Below are positions 35,936-44,797 of a DNA stretch of 64,000 bases, one piece after another. A program made the position numbers and the translations under genes. Source of the DNA: VAZQ01 sp963785745 (GTDB lineage: Bacteria > Pseudomonadota > Alphaproteobacteria > Rhizobiales > Xanthobacteraceae); the NCBI GenBank assembly GCA_963785745.1, contig CAWAWR010000017.1:62001-126000 (forward strand), written 5' to 3'. How positions within the stretch are numbered: the first letter of the stretch is position 1; the number at the start of each line of letters is the position of its first letter. The notes under the pieces are model-generated. The model did not search any database. It was given only the letters and a program-made list of their open reading frames with translations, and was not told the DNA's origin.

Positions 35936-35945
35936 TTTTTCGTTC

Positions 35946-36572
35946 TCAGTAGATCGTCGCCTTGAGCCGGTCGGGCGCGGTGCGGTCGTGCTCCGGGCCG
36001 CCGAGCGCGCCGCTGGTGAGCTCGGCGAGGATCACACCCGCGGTCGGCAGGGTCTTGCGGTCGACATGGCGCGACGCATCCCACAGCTTCGAGCGCACGA
36101 TCGCCTTGGCGCACTGGTAGAAGACTGCGTCGACCGCGACCACCAGCACCGTGCGCGGCGCCTTGCCTTCCATGACGAATTGCTGCGCCAGCGCCGGATC
36201 GGCCGAGATCGAGGCGCGACCCATCACGCGGATGGTCTCGCTGCATCCGGGGATCAGGAACAGCAGCGCGACGCGCGGATCGTGCACGAGGTTGCGCAGC
36301 GTATCGATGCGGTTGTTGCCGCGCCGGTCGGGGATCAGGAGCGTCTTCTCGTCGGCGACACGCACGAAACCGGCGGGATCGCCGCGCGGCGAGCAATCGA
36401 GCCCGCCCGGCCCGTTCGAGGCCAGTGCGAAGAACGGCGCCGCCTCGATCAGCTTGCGATAGGCCGGGGTGATGCGGTCGGTCTCCTTCGCCTTGGCGGG
36501 CGGATAGACGTCGCCGTAAATCTTCTCCAAGCCCTCGATGGTGGTGATGAGGTGACTGTTGTCGCTCGTCAT
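35946..36572 (-). CDS. pyridoxamine 5'-phosphate oxidase-family (FMN-binding split-barrel) protein
   Basis: A 208-residue protein with a split-barrel FMN-binding fold. AAPFFALASNGPGGLDCSPR leads to GDPAGFVRVADEKTLLIPDR, then GNNRIDTLRNLVHDPRVALL and LIPGCSETIRVMGRA. Such proteins are annotated as PNPOx-related but typically lack pyridoxamine oxidase activity, and the ligand may be FMN or F420. ATG at 36572 (MTSDNSHL) is chosen because the upstream MCYND start is weak. It converges on the RluA gene and the candidate sRNA. Confidence 0.8.
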   Translation of the reverse strand: MTSDNSHLITTIEGLEKIYGDVYPPAKAKETDRITPAYRKLIEAAPFFALASNGPGGLDCSPRGDPAGFVRVADEKTLLIPDRRGNNRIDTLRNLVHDPRVALLFLIPGCSETIRVMGRASISADPALAQQFVMEGKAPRTVLVVAVDAVFYQCAKAIVRSKLWDASRHVDRKTLPTAGVILAELTSGALGGPEHDRTAPDRLKATIY

Positions 36573-36637
36573 GTGCTTCTCGCGTGTGTTTGAGTCGTTG
36601 TAGCACAAATCGCTTTCACCGAGTTCGGCGCGCCGGT

Positions 36638-37699
36638 CTACACCCCGAACAGCTTTGTATAGCGCGCCTTGATGTCTTCGCTCTGCGCTTCGACCGCCGC
36701 CGGATCGTCCTTCATCAGCTTGATCTTGCTCAACGGCGTACGGCCCGGCGGCTCCTTGATGTTCGCATGTACTGAGCGCAGGCCACCGACGTCAACGATG
36801 AGCTGCTGCGCCTCCACGCTGCCCATGTAGTTCAGCATGAGCCGCGCCGCACTGGGATTCGGCGCGCTCTTGAACGCCGAGGATGGGCCGATGATGAAGG
36901 GCGTGCCCTCGGTGGCATAGACCACCTCGACCGGATGGCCCTCCTCGCGGAGCTGGATCGCCGTGTACTCGTTGCCGTCGGCCATGACCGCGCGCTCGCC
37001 GAGCTGGAGCTTCTTCGGCGGATCGTTGCCCGACTGCACCTGCATGATCTTCTGCTTCGCGAGCCTGGCGAAATAGTCCCAGCCGAGGTCGCGCGCGATC
37101 TGGAAGGTCGCGGTCATGGTCGAGCCGCTATAGGCGGGATGCGACTTGACCATCTTTCCCGCCCATTTGGGATCGAGCAGATCGGCGAGACTCTTGGGCG
37201 CGTCCTCCGCTTTCACGAGCTTGCTGTTGTAGCCGATGACCGACAGCGTGGTGCGGAAGCTGAAAAAAGTGCCGTCGGGGTCGCGATGCTCGGCCGGGAA
37301 GTACTTCGCCACGTCCTCCGGCACGTAGGATGCAAGCAAGCCGGCGCGCTTCCAGGTGATCGAGTGTGCGGCGTCCGAGCTGTTGACGACGTCGACCGCG
37401 TGGATGCCGCTCTTGACCTCCTGCCCAATGCGCTGAAACAGCCGCTCGGCGCCGGTGCGCTCGACCCGCACCGTGATGCCCGGGTATTTGGCCTGGAAGG
37501 CTTTTGCGAACCGTTCCGCCACCGGCAGGTCGACTGCGGTGTAGAGCGCCACCCGGCCTTCCTTGCGCGCCGCCGCGATCAGTTCCGGCGTGACGGCCGA
37601 CGGCGCAGGCGCCTGCGCACGCACCGGCGACGCGTAGAAAACGCCGGCGACCATCGATCCCTTGAGCACATCGCGCCGCGAGAAGCGAAGCTTTGGCAT
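36638..37699 (-). CDS. Tat-exported extracellular solute-binding protein (FbpA-like)
   Basis: A 353-residue type II binding protein related to iron(III)/thiamine-type SBPs. The twin-arginine signal RFSRRDVLKGSMVAG ends near SPVRAQA. The mature part carries LIAAARKEGRVALYTAVDLP, FQAKYPGITVRVERTGAERL, a substrate-loop SGIHAVDVVNSSDAAH and the terminal RYTKLFGV. Such proteins bind Fe(III), phosphonates, spermidine or other ligands. No ABC permease or ATPase follows, so it is an orphan receptor. ATG at 37699 is preferred over 37738 because it opens the Tat signal. Confidence 0.82.
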   Translation of the reverse strand: MPKLRFSRRDVLKGSMVAGVFYASPVRAQAPAPSAVTPELIAAARKEGRVALYTAVDLPVAERFAKAFQAKYPGITVRVERTGAERLFQRIGQEVKSGIHAVDVVNSSDAAHSITWKRAGLLASYVPEDVAKYFPAEHRDPDGTFFSFRTTLSVIGYNSKLVKAEDAPKSLADLLDPKWAGKMVKSHPAYSGSTMTATFQIARDLGWDYFARLAKQKIMQVQSGNDPPKKLQLGERAVMADGNEYTAIQLREEGHPVEVVYATEGTPFIIGPSSAFKSAPNPSAARLMLNYMGSVEAQQLIVDVGGLRSVHANIKEPPGRTPLSKIKLMKDDPAAVEAQSEDIKARYTKLFGV

Positions 37700-37850
37700 G
37701 TTCGGCCCTCCCTGCTGACGTCGTTTTGAGAGCAACATAGCAGTATCGCGCGCACGCGTCGCAGCCCTCGCGGGGCTTCGTCTGCGCTATGGTAGGACGC
37801 ATCGGACGGCGTCAGCGGGCGACCGGCGAAGTCGCCGCGGCGTGCCGCTG

Positions 37851-38603
37851 CTAGCGCGAACCCAGCCCGTCGGAGCCGACAACGGAATCGAGCTGAAGAT
37901 AGGACGGATCGAATTCCGCGGCTTTCTGAAGCCGCTGCCAATTCTTGATGGTCAGAACGCCGTCCTGCCAGGTGAACAAGCCCTGCTTGCGCAACCGGCC
38001 CAGCACGCGGCTGACGTGGACGTTCGACAGTCCCAGCGCGTCCGCGATGTCGGCCTGGGTGAACGGCATGGCGCACACGTTGCCCTTCATGAGACCGACG
38101 GCGTCCATCCGCATCGCAAACTCGCAGACGAGATGGGCGAACCGCGCATACGCCGCCCGCCGGCCCATGCCCACGATCCATTTGCGGAAGATCGCGGCAT
38201 CCACCAGGGAATCACGCCATAGCAGGTGCGCGATCCGGTGATTGCTATCGATGAGGCTGCGCATGGCGTCATGCGGGATCAGCGCCACCTTGGTCGGGAC
38301 CAGGACGGCGAGGTTGTGATCCATCACCTTGATGAACAGGCTCTGGAGATCGGGGATGTCGCCGGGAATATGGAACGACAGGATCTGCCGCCGCCCCGAA
38401 GGGACCGTCGCGTAGCGGCAGGCAAAGCCTTCGAGAATGAGACAGACGATGCTCGGCCGCTCGCCTTCGCGCACGATGTCTTCCTGCGCGTCGAGCACCT
38501 TGATGGTTGGACGCAGCGCCGCCAGCGCGCGGTGCTCGGCTTCGGTCGGATCACTCACGGATTGGAGCTTGCGAAGCAGCGGCAGCAGGTCTTCGCCTTC
38601 CAT
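37851..38603 (-). CDS. Crp/Fnr-family transcriptional regulator
   Basis: A 250-residue regulator. The cNMP-binding domain is at residues 35-150 (RPSIVCLILEGFACRYATV, HIPGDIPDLQSLFIK). The HTH is PFTQADIADALGLSNVHVSR, followed by a winged loop. The central part has many aromatic and basic residues typical of the rhizobial FixK-like/Crp branch, but no Fe-S cysteines were seen. ATG at 38603 (MEGEDLLPLLRKL) is preferred. It is upstream of, and on the same strand as, the binding protein gene, separated by about 150 bases. Confidence 0.82.
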   Translation of the reverse strand: MEGEDLLPLLRKLQSVSDPTEAEHRALAALRPTIKVLDAQEDIVREGERPSIVCLILEGFACRYATVPSGRRQILSFHIPGDIPDLQSLFIKVMDHNLAVLVPTKVALIPHDAMRSLIDSNHRIAHLLWRDSLVDAAIFRKWIVGMGRRAAYARFAHLVCEFAMRMDAVGLMKGNVCAMPFTQADIADALGLSNVHVSRVLGRLRKQGLFTWQDGVLTIKNWQRLQKAAEFDPSYLQLDSVVGSDGLGSR

Positions 38604-38708
38604 CGACGGTTCCTTGCGCAATGCGGCCATCAAAACCAGACCAAGCGCGAGCCGCCCGACCCGCCTGAGAACGGCCGGCTGGAGCGAAGGTTCCATCGGA
38701 TTGAGCGC

Positions 38709-38939
38709 CTAGCCGCCATCGGGCAAGCGTTCGAGGCCTCGGGTCGCGTATTCCACCAGCTTCTGAGGATCACGTTCGCCACGGCCGGCGACCTCAAGAA
38801 TCCGCTTGGCGATCGTCTCAAGGACGACCAAAGGCTGGTCCCGGCCGACGAGCATCACCGCGGCTTCATAGGACTGAGCCAGCAATGCGATCGTCTCCGG
38901 CTCGAACGCCGCACCCACAATCAAGCTATGTGGAGCCAT
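38709..38939 (-). CDS. small conserved hypothetical protein
   Basis: A 76-residue acidic ORF starting MAPHSLIVGAAFEPETIALL and continuing with a coiled region rich in Leu, Glu and Val, ending LVEYATRGLERLPDGG. Similar small ORFs of this type are common upstream of Crp genes in Bradyrhizobium, which supports it being real. No signal peptide or catalytic motif was seen. Function unknown. It is close to the Crp gene on the same strand. Confidence 0.5.
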   Translation of the reverse strand: MAPHSLIVGAAFEPETIALLAQSYEAAVMLVGRDQPLVVLETIAKRILEVAGRGERDPQKLVEYATRGLERLPDGG

Positions 38940-39041
38940 CCCCCGTCCACCCCTCAACACCCCGAATGATGGGTAGAGGTGTGGACGGAACTTCTCACCA
39001 ACATAGGTTATGCCGGCTCCCGCCGCAGTTGCATCCGCCGC

Positions 39042-40319
39042 TCAGTCGACCAGCGCCTGATAAACCACCGCGTTGATCACCTGCCGCATGCGCCAGCGGA
39101 TGCTGCCGGGCGAATGCGCCATCCACACCACCGTGAGCTCTTCGCGCGGATCGACCCACCAGTTGGTACCGCTGGCGCCCGGCCAGGCAAACGTGCCGAC
39201 CGACGTCATGGTGGGTGAAATCCCCGGCGTGGTGCGAACCGCAACGCCGAGCCCGAAACCGTAGTCCGCACGCGACGGATCGCCGGTCGCAGCGATCATG
39301 TTCACGACATTGGGGCCGAGATGATTAGCGGTCATGTACTCGACGGTCTTGCGGCCGAGCACGCGCTGGTCGGCCAGCGTGCCCTTGTTCGCCAGCATGA
39401 GCGCGAAGCGCAGATAGTCGCCGGCGGTCGAGACCGTGCAGCCGCCGCCGCATTCGAACTTGGTCGGCTGCGTGAACGAACGCAGTGACTGCGGCTTGCC
39501 GGTGTCGGGATCGACCGGCAGCGCCTTGGCGTAGCGCGCGACCTTGTCCTGTGGAATGAGGAAGTGCGTGTCGGCCATGCCGAGCGGCTTGAACACGTTC
39601 TCCTGCAGATAGCGTCCGAGCGATTGCTCGCTGAGCTGCTCGACGATCAGCCCCAGCACGTCGAGGCCGAAGCCGTAGTCCCAGACCGCGCCCGGCTGGT
39701 AGAGCAGCGGCGCCGAAGCCAGACGTTCGATGAACTCGGGCCCGGTCATGCTCTCCGAGGCCGGCGTGCTGCCGCTCGGAAACAGCTTGTGGACCGGCGT
39801 CACCCCGCGGCCGCCATAGACCAGCCCCGACGTGTGCCGGAACAGATCCTGCACCGTGATCGGACGCATCGGCGCGACGCGGTCGACGATGTTTTCCTGC
39901 TTCGCGTCGAGCACCGCGACCTGCTGTTTGGCGAATTGCGGAAAATATTTCGAGACCGGATCGTTCATCGTGAGCCGGCCCTGCTCGTAGAGCTGGAGGG
40001 CGGCGACCGCGGCCATGGGTTTCGTCATCGACGCGATGTTGAAGATCGCGTCGGTGCGCATCGGCACACCCGCCGCCTTGTCGAGGAAGCCGTAGGCTTC
40101 GAAATGCACGAGCCGGCCGCGCCGCACGATCGCGAGCACCCCGCCCGGCAACTGGTCGCGAGCAATCTCGGCGTCGATCCGCGGCCGGATCAGCGCCAGC
40201 CGATCCGACGACATGCCGACGGCTTCCGGCTTGGCGCGCGGCATTGGATCGGTCGCCTGCGCGGCGAACGGCCAGCACAGCGCGCATGATGCAAAAACAG
40301 CGGTTCCGAATTTCCTCAT
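39042..40319 (-). CDS. beta-lactamase-family serine hydrolase (class C/D-Ala-D-Ala carboxypeptidase type)
   Basis: A 425-residue secreted enzyme with a signal peptide (MRKFGTAVFASCALCWPFAA). The catalytic SxxK motif is in FNIASMTKPMAAVAAL, and the YxG-type Tyr motif is in WDYGFGLDVLGLI. A final HxG-like region is missing from the easily recognised places. Substrate may be an ester, peptide or lactam; EstB-like esterases share this fold. The gene is divergent from a Bug-type binding protein and transcribed alone. Confidence 0.85.
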   Translation of the reverse strand: MRKFGTAVFASCALCWPFAAQATDPMPRAKPEAVGMSSDRLALIRPRIDAEIARDQLPGGVLAIVRRGRLVHFEAYGFLDKAAGVPMRTDAIFNIASMTKPMAAVAALQLYEQGRLTMNDPVSKYFPQFAKQQVAVLDAKQENIVDRVAPMRPITVQDLFRHTSGLVYGGRGVTPVHKLFPSGSTPASESMTGPEFIERLASAPLLYQPGAVWDYGFGLDVLGLIVEQLSEQSLGRYLQENVFKPLGMADTHFLIPQDKVARYAKALPVDPDTGKPQSLRSFTQPTKFECGGGCTVSTAGDYLRFALMLANKGTLADQRVLGRKTVEYMTANHLGPNVVNMIAATGDPSRADYGFGLGVAVRTTPGISPTMTSVGTFAWPGASGTNWWVDPREELTVVWMAHSPGSIRWRMRQVINAVVYQALVD

Positions 40320-40512
40320 GACGTCCTCCCTGCCCTTGTTTGTTGATCGGAGGTTAGCCGCTTCCAGGCCATCGAGACAGGCTGCTGCCGCTCGTCAGCG
40401 CCGACGAATTTGCATCGGTGGGCGCGGCCCCACTCGCGGGCGCGGGCGGATTTCGCTACGCTTTCCGTCAAAGACGCCGCATACCAACGATGCGCACAAA
40501 GGGAGGACGTCG

Positions 40513-41457
40513 ATGCACGCCATGGCCGGAACGATTGCGCTTGTCATCGCGACGCTGTTGAGCGCCGCCGCAAACGCACAGAGCTATCCGTCGCGTCCGA
40601 TCACGATGGTGGTGCCGTTCCCGCCCGGCGGCAACACCGACATCATGGCACGCGCGCTGCAGCAGGAAATGTCCAAGGCGCTCGGCCAGACCGTCGTCAT
40701 CATCAACAAGGGCGGCGCTGCCGGCACGCTCGGCATGATCGACGTGGCGCGCGCCGCACCCGACGGCTACACCATCGCTTTCTCGCCCAACAATCCGCTC
40801 ACCGCGCAGCCGCATCTGCAAAAGCTGCCCTACGGCATGGACAGCTTCCGCTACATCTGCCTCACCTACTACGCACCCTATGTGCTGATCGCGGGGCCGA
40901 AGGCGCCGTTCAAGACGTTCGCTGAGTTCGTCAAATTCACCAAGGCGAAATCCGAGAACCTGGTCTACGGCCATCCCGGGCTCGCCAGCCAGCCGCACCT
41001 CGGCATGCTGGCGGTGCTCAAGGCGATCGGCGGCGACGGCCTCGGCGTGCCATTCACCGGCGCCGGCCCGATGGCGCAGGCGCTGCTCAGCGGCACGGTG
41101 ATGGCGATCTCCGAGACCCCGGCGGTCGCCGCCGCGAGCAATCTGCCGATCCTCGCCGCGCTGTCGGAGACGCGGCTCGCCGCGCTCCCGAACGTGCCCA
41201 CGATGAAGGAGCTCGGCCACCCCGCGACATCGTTCACCGCCGGCGGCGTGTTCGCGCCGGGCAACACGCCGCCCGAGGTGGTGGCCACGCTGGAGAAGGC
41301 CTGCGCGGACGCGACGGCGCGACCGGAATACAAGACCATCGCCGACCGGCTCAATGTCGACGCGCGCTATCTCGCCGGCGCTGCATTCCGCAAGCTGTTC
41401 GACGCGGACTCGGTCGAGAATGCCGACGCGGTCAAACGGATCGGGCCGGCGAAGTAG
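40513..41457 (+). CDS. Bug/TctC-family periplasmic binding protein
   Basis: A 314-residue binding protein with signal peptide (IALVIATLLSAAANAQ), then YPSRPITMVVPFPPGGNTD, VVIINKGGAAGTLGMI and VPFTGAGPMAQALLSG, and finally RLAALPNVPTMKELG. GGGAGGA lies upstream of the ATG. It is divergent from the serine hydrolase, and its last 26 bases overlap the end of the convergent mtaB. Ligand unknown. It is the fourth Bug gene in the window. Confidence 0.88.
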   Translation: MHAMAGTIALVIATLLSAAANAQSYPSRPITMVVPFPPGGNTDIMARALQQEMSKALGQTVVIINKGGAAGTLGMIDVARAAPDGYTIAFSPNNPLTAQPHLQKLPYGMDSFRYICLTYYAPYVLIAGPKAPFKTFAEFVKFTKAKSENLVYGHPGLASQPHLGMLAVLKAIGGDGLGVPFTGAGPMAQALLSGTVMAISETPAVAAASNLPILAALSETRLAALPNVPTMKELGHPATSFTAGGVFAPGNTPPEVVATLEKACADATARPEYKTIADRLNVDARYLAGAAFRKLFDADSVENADAVKRIGPAK

Positions 41458-42715
41458 CCAGCAACTGCCGCCCGTCGTGGCCGGCGATGGCGACATCCAC
41501 CATCGCACCCGCCGCTGCCGCCACATGCACCGGCGTGAACTGCTCGGTGCGGCCGGTGTCGTTCAACTCCATCAGCACGCGCCGCCGCTGGCCGACCTCG
41601 CCGTCGAGGTGACGCACGAGCGCCGCCGCGCCCCTCTCACGGAGGCGCTTGGCGCGATCCTTGGCAACGGCGCGCGCTACCAGCGGCATCTTCGCTGCCG
41701 GCGTGCCCGGGCGCGGCGAGAACGGGAACACATGCAGATGCGTCAGCGCGCATTCGTCCACCAGATCGAGCGAGCGCTCAAACATCGCCTCGGTCTCGGT
41801 CGGGAAGCCGGCGATGATGTCGGCGCCGAACACGACGTCCGGGCGCAGCCGCCGCAACTCGCCGCAGAACGCAATGGCGTCGGCGCGCGAATGACGCCGC
41901 TTCATGCGCTTGAGGATCATGTCGTCGCCGGCCTGCAGCGACAGGTGCAGATGCGGCATCAGCCGCGGCTCATTGGCGAAGGCATCGATCAGGTCGCGGT
42001 CGGCCTCCACGGAGTCGATGGAGGAGAGCCGCAGCCGTTCGAGCTCCGGCACGTGCTTGAGGATCTGCTTCACCAGCGCGCCGAGCTTCGGGGCGCCCGG
42101 CAAGTTGCCGCCGTAGCTGGTGAGATCGACGCCGGTCAGCACCACCTCGCGGAAGCCGCGGTCACAGAGCCGGCGCACCTGCGCCACCACCTCGCCCATC
42201 GGCACCGAGCGCGAATTGCCGCGGCCATACGGAATGATGCAGAAGGTGCAGCGGTGGTCGCAGCCGTTCTGCACCTGCACAAAGGCGCGGGCGCGGCCTT
42301 CGAGCCCGTCGATGAGATGCGCCGCGGTCTCCTTCACCGACATGATGTCGTTGACCGCAACCTTCTCATCTGCGCCGATTCCGAACACCGGTTCGTCGAG
42401 CACGTCGCGGGTCGCGTACCAGGATTTTGCGTCGAGCTTCTCCTCGTTGCCGATCACCCGGCCGACATTCGGCAACGCGACGAACGCAGCCGGCTCGACC
42501 TGCGCCGCGCAACCGGTCACCACGATGCGCGCATCCGGCCGCTCTCGCGCGATTTTGCGGATCGTCTGCTTCGCCTGCCGCACCGCCTCGGCAGTCACCG
42601 CGCAGGTGTTGACGACCACGGCGTCGCCGAGCCCGGCGGCGTCGGCATTGCGGCGGATGATCTCCAACTCATAAGCGTTAAGCCGGCAGCCGAAGGTGAC
42701 GACGTCGACGCCCAT
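41432..42715 (-). CDS. mtaB: tRNA (N(6)-L-threonylcarbamoyladenosine(37)-C(2))-methylthiotransferase
   Basis: A 427-residue MiaB-family radical-SAM methylthiotransferase. The N-terminal UPF0004 domain has cysteines in VVTFGCRLNAYE, VVNTCAVTAEAV and IVVTGCAAQVEPAAF. The radical-SAM CxxxCxxC motif is in GCDHRCTFCIIPYGRGN. A C-terminal TRAM-like region closes the protein. It methylthiolates t6A37 in tRNA. The ATG overlaps the dapF stop (TGATG). The C-terminal end overlaps the convergent Bug gene by 26 bases. Confidence 0.92.
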   Translation of the reverse strand: MGVDVVTFGCRLNAYELEIIRRNADAAGLGDAVVVNTCAVTAEAVRQAKQTIRKIARERPDARIVVTGCAAQVEPAAFVALPNVGRVIGNEEKLDAKSWYATRDVLDEPVFGIGADEKVAVNDIMSVKETAAHLIDGLEGRARAFVQVQNGCDHRCTFCIIPYGRGNSRSVPMGEVVAQVRRLCDRGFREVVLTGVDLTSYGGNLPGAPKLGALVKQILKHVPELERLRLSSIDSVEADRDLIDAFANEPRLMPHLHLSLQAGDDMILKRMKRRHSRADAIAFCGELRRLRPDVVFGADIIAGFPTETEAMFERSLDLVDECALTHLHVFPFSPRPGTPAAKMPLVARAVAKDRAKRLRERGAAALVRHLDGEVGQRRRVLMELNDTGRTEQFTPVHVAAAAGAMVDVAIAGHDGRQLLATSPARSV

Positions 42716-43626
42716 CACCCCCTCCCTATCCCTCCCCCGCTTGCGGGGGAGGGTTGGGTGGGGGCGGAGAACAGCTTCGGATCGAACCGGCCTTCGTATT
42801 CGTAGGCCACCGGCCCGGTCATCAGCACATGGTCGTCGCGTTCGCGCCAGTCGATCAGAAGATCGCCGCCCGGCAAGGCCGCGGTCGCCTTGCGGTTGAC
42901 GCGCTTGAGGCGCGCAGCGGCAACGACCACAGCGCAGGCGGCCGAGCCGCAAGCCTTGGTCAGCCCGGCGCCGCGCTCCCAGACGCGCACGACGATGCGC
43001 TCGCGCGAGACAATGTGCGCGAGCGAGATGTTGGCGCGCTCCGGAAACATCGGATGGTTTTCCAACAGCGGCCCGATCTTGGCGAGGTCATAAGCGTTGA
43101 CGTCGTCGACCCAGAACACCGCATGCGGATTGCCCATGCTCACAGCCGAGGGCGAATGCAGGATCGGATTGTCGATCGGCCCGATCTGCAATTCGATCGC
43201 ACGGGTGTCTTCGAATTTTTCCGCGAGCGGAATCTCGTTCCAGGCAAAGCGCGGTGGGCCCATGTCGACGGTCGAGATCAGCGGCGCGTCGCCCTTCCAG
43301 CAGTTGATCAGCCCGGCCTTGGTCTCGAAGGTCAGCGCCGCCTTGCCGCTTTCCTTGAAAACGATGTCGGCGACGCAGCGCATGCCGTTGCCGCAGGCGC
43401 CCGCTTCCGAGCCGTCATTGTTGTAGATGCGCACGAACGCCTCGGTGCCGGCGAGGCGCGGCGCATGCAGCACCATCATCTGGTCATAGGGCGCGCCGGC
43501 GGGCTGCGCGGCGGCGCGGGCATCCTCGGCGGTGATCGCGGCCTTCTCCGCGCGCATGTCGACCACCACGATCTCGTTGCCGAGACCGTTCATCTTCACG
43601 AAGGGATGGTTGGCGAGCGCGCTCAT
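42715..43626 (-). CDS. dapF: diaminopimelate epimerase with repeat-derived C-terminal tail
   Basis: A 303-residue enzyme. The two catalytic cysteines are in SEAGACGNGMRCVADI and TKACGSAACAVVVA. The N-terminus HPFVKMNGLGNEIVVVDM is the family signature. It epimerises LL- to meso-diaminopimelate for lysine and peptidoglycan synthesis. The last about 15 residues (APTQPSPASGGGIGRG) come from a dispersed palindromic repeat at 42730-42753, which has extended the reading frame past the usual end. The stop overlaps the mtaB start. Confidence 0.94.
   Translation of the reverse strand: MSALANHPFVKMNGLGNEIVVVDMRAEKAAITAEDARAAAQPAGAPYDQMMVLHAPRLAGTEAFVRIYNNDGSEAGACGNGMRCVADIVFKESGKAALTFETKAGLINCWKGDAPLISTVDMGPPRFAWNEIPLAEKFEDTRAIELQIGPIDNPILHSPSAVSMGNPHAVFWVDDVNAYDLAKIGPLLENHPMFPERANISLAHIVSRERIVVRVWERGAGLTKACGSAACAVVVAAARLKRVNRKATAALPGGDLLIDWRERDDHVLMTGPVAYEYEGRFDPKLFSAPTQPSPASGGGIGRG
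42730..42753. repeat. perfect palindromic repeat inside the 3' end of dapF
   Basis: CCCTCCCCCGC-tt-GCGGGGGAGGG is an 11-bp perfect stem with a two-base loop. It belongs to a dispersed intergenic repeat family of this lineage and is here part of the coding sequence. Confidence 0.8.
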
Positions 43627-43689
43627 GTCCTTAGGCCTGCGACTGCCCGCCTTATATGGTCAAACGCGCGGCTTTGGCCAGTCCGGCCG

Positions 43690-44700
43690 CTATTCCATGA
43701 CCTTCTTGCCGACCGCACGTACATCCTCGGGCGCGTTGAATTTCTTGGCAACGATCTGGGCAATTCCCTCGCCGGTCAGCGGCTCGACGTCGAGGCGGGC
43801 GCGCCGGGCATCGTCGAGAAAGCCGGGATCCTTCATGGTCGCGGCAAACGCCTGACGGACGGCGGCAACCCGCTCCGCCGGGACGCCGGGCGGCAGGAAG
43901 AATGGCCGCCCCATCGCCGGCACCAGGCAGAGGAATTCGAAGATCTCGCGATGCTTCGGATTGGTCGCGAGGTCCTGCAGCATCCGAACCTTCGGCAACT
44001 CGGCGGTCTTGCGCAGGCCGAACTGCAGCATGACGATCGCCTTGCCGGTCTTGATCCAGTCGGAGGTTATCTTGAGCGAGGTCCAGCTCACGACACGGCC
44101 GCCGACCTCTTCCTTCTCGATCGCGAAATCGAGCTCGTTCGAGCCGGGATAGCCGGAGACGACCTTGAACTTGGTGCCGATGAGCTCGTTCATGATGCGC
44201 GGGTAGTACGTCGTCGGCGAACCGGGACCGGTGGCGCCGACGACGAACTCCCGCTGCTTCGCATCCTCGATCGTTTTCACCGGGTTGGTGTGCCAGCCCC
44301 AGAACACGTTGTTGTCCTCGACCGGGCTGCCGATCCAGTTGAACTTCCGCGCATCGAATTTCACGCCTTCGGTGCCGAGCGCCTGGTCCATGGCGATGCC
44401 CTGGTTGGGCAGGCCGATCATGGTGCCGTCATGCGGGCCGACATTGGCGAGCGTGTTGGCGAGCCGCCGGCTGCCCGCGCCCGGCATGTTCTGCACGATG
44501 ACGTTGGGATTGCCCGGGATATGCTTGCCGATGTGGCGTGAGACGAGCCGCGCATAGAGATCGTAGTTGCCGCCGGGACTGAACCCGACCGCGATCGTGA
44601 CGGTGCGCTTGCCGTAGAATTCGGCAACGGCCTTGTCGTCGGCGAGGACCGCCGACGGAAGCAGAAGCACAACTACGGCCACCAGAATAAAGCGACGCAT
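43690..44700 (-). CDS. Bug/TctC-like periplasmic binding protein, divergent subgroup
   Basis: A 336-residue secreted binding protein (signal MRRFILVAVVVLLLPSAVLA). AEFYGKRTVTIAVGFSPGGN and RLVSRHIGKHIPGNPNVIVQ, then NMPGAGSRRLANTLAN, place it in the tripartite-tricarboxylate receptor superfamily. It lacks the canonical YPxKPI start. Later segments (EFVVGATGPGSPTTYYPRIM) resemble the aromatic/sulfonate-binding branch. ATG at 44700 opens a good signal sequence. A perfect 12-bp palindrome TAACGCGCGTTA lies 11 bases upstream. Confidence 0.82.
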   Translation of the reverse strand: MRRFILVAVVVLLLPSAVLADDKAVAEFYGKRTVTIAVGFSPGGNYDLYARLVSRHIGKHIPGNPNVIVQNMPGAGSRRLANTLANVGPHDGTMIGLPNQGIAMDQALGTEGVKFDARKFNWIGSPVEDNNVFWGWHTNPVKTIEDAKQREFVVGATGPGSPTTYYPRIMNELIGTKFKVVSGYPGSNELDFAIEKEEVGGRVVSWTSLKITSDWIKTGKAIVMLQFGLRKTAELPKVRMLQDLATNPKHREIFEFLCLVPAMGRPFFLPPGVPAERVAAVRQAFAATMKDPGFLDDARRARLDVEPLTGEGIAQIVAKKFNAPEDVRAVGKKVME

Positions 44701-44711
44701 GTTTCCTCGCG

Positions 44712-44723
44712 TAACGCGCGTTA
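44712..44723. promoter_or_regulatory. TAACGCGCGTTA palindrome between divergent genes
   Basis: A perfect 12-bp palindrome lies between the binding-protein gene (minus) and the enoyl-CoA hydratase-like gene (plus), close to the start codon of the former. Its core resembles the TGCGCGT/ACGCGCA repeat at 1541-1557, suggesting a common regulator of Bug genes. Confidence 0.45.
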
Positions 44724-44797
44724 TTGCGCATATTTTTGACAAGCCTATTTGGCGCCCCCTATCACTGCAAGCTCGCTACGTCAGGGAGAGAACAACC

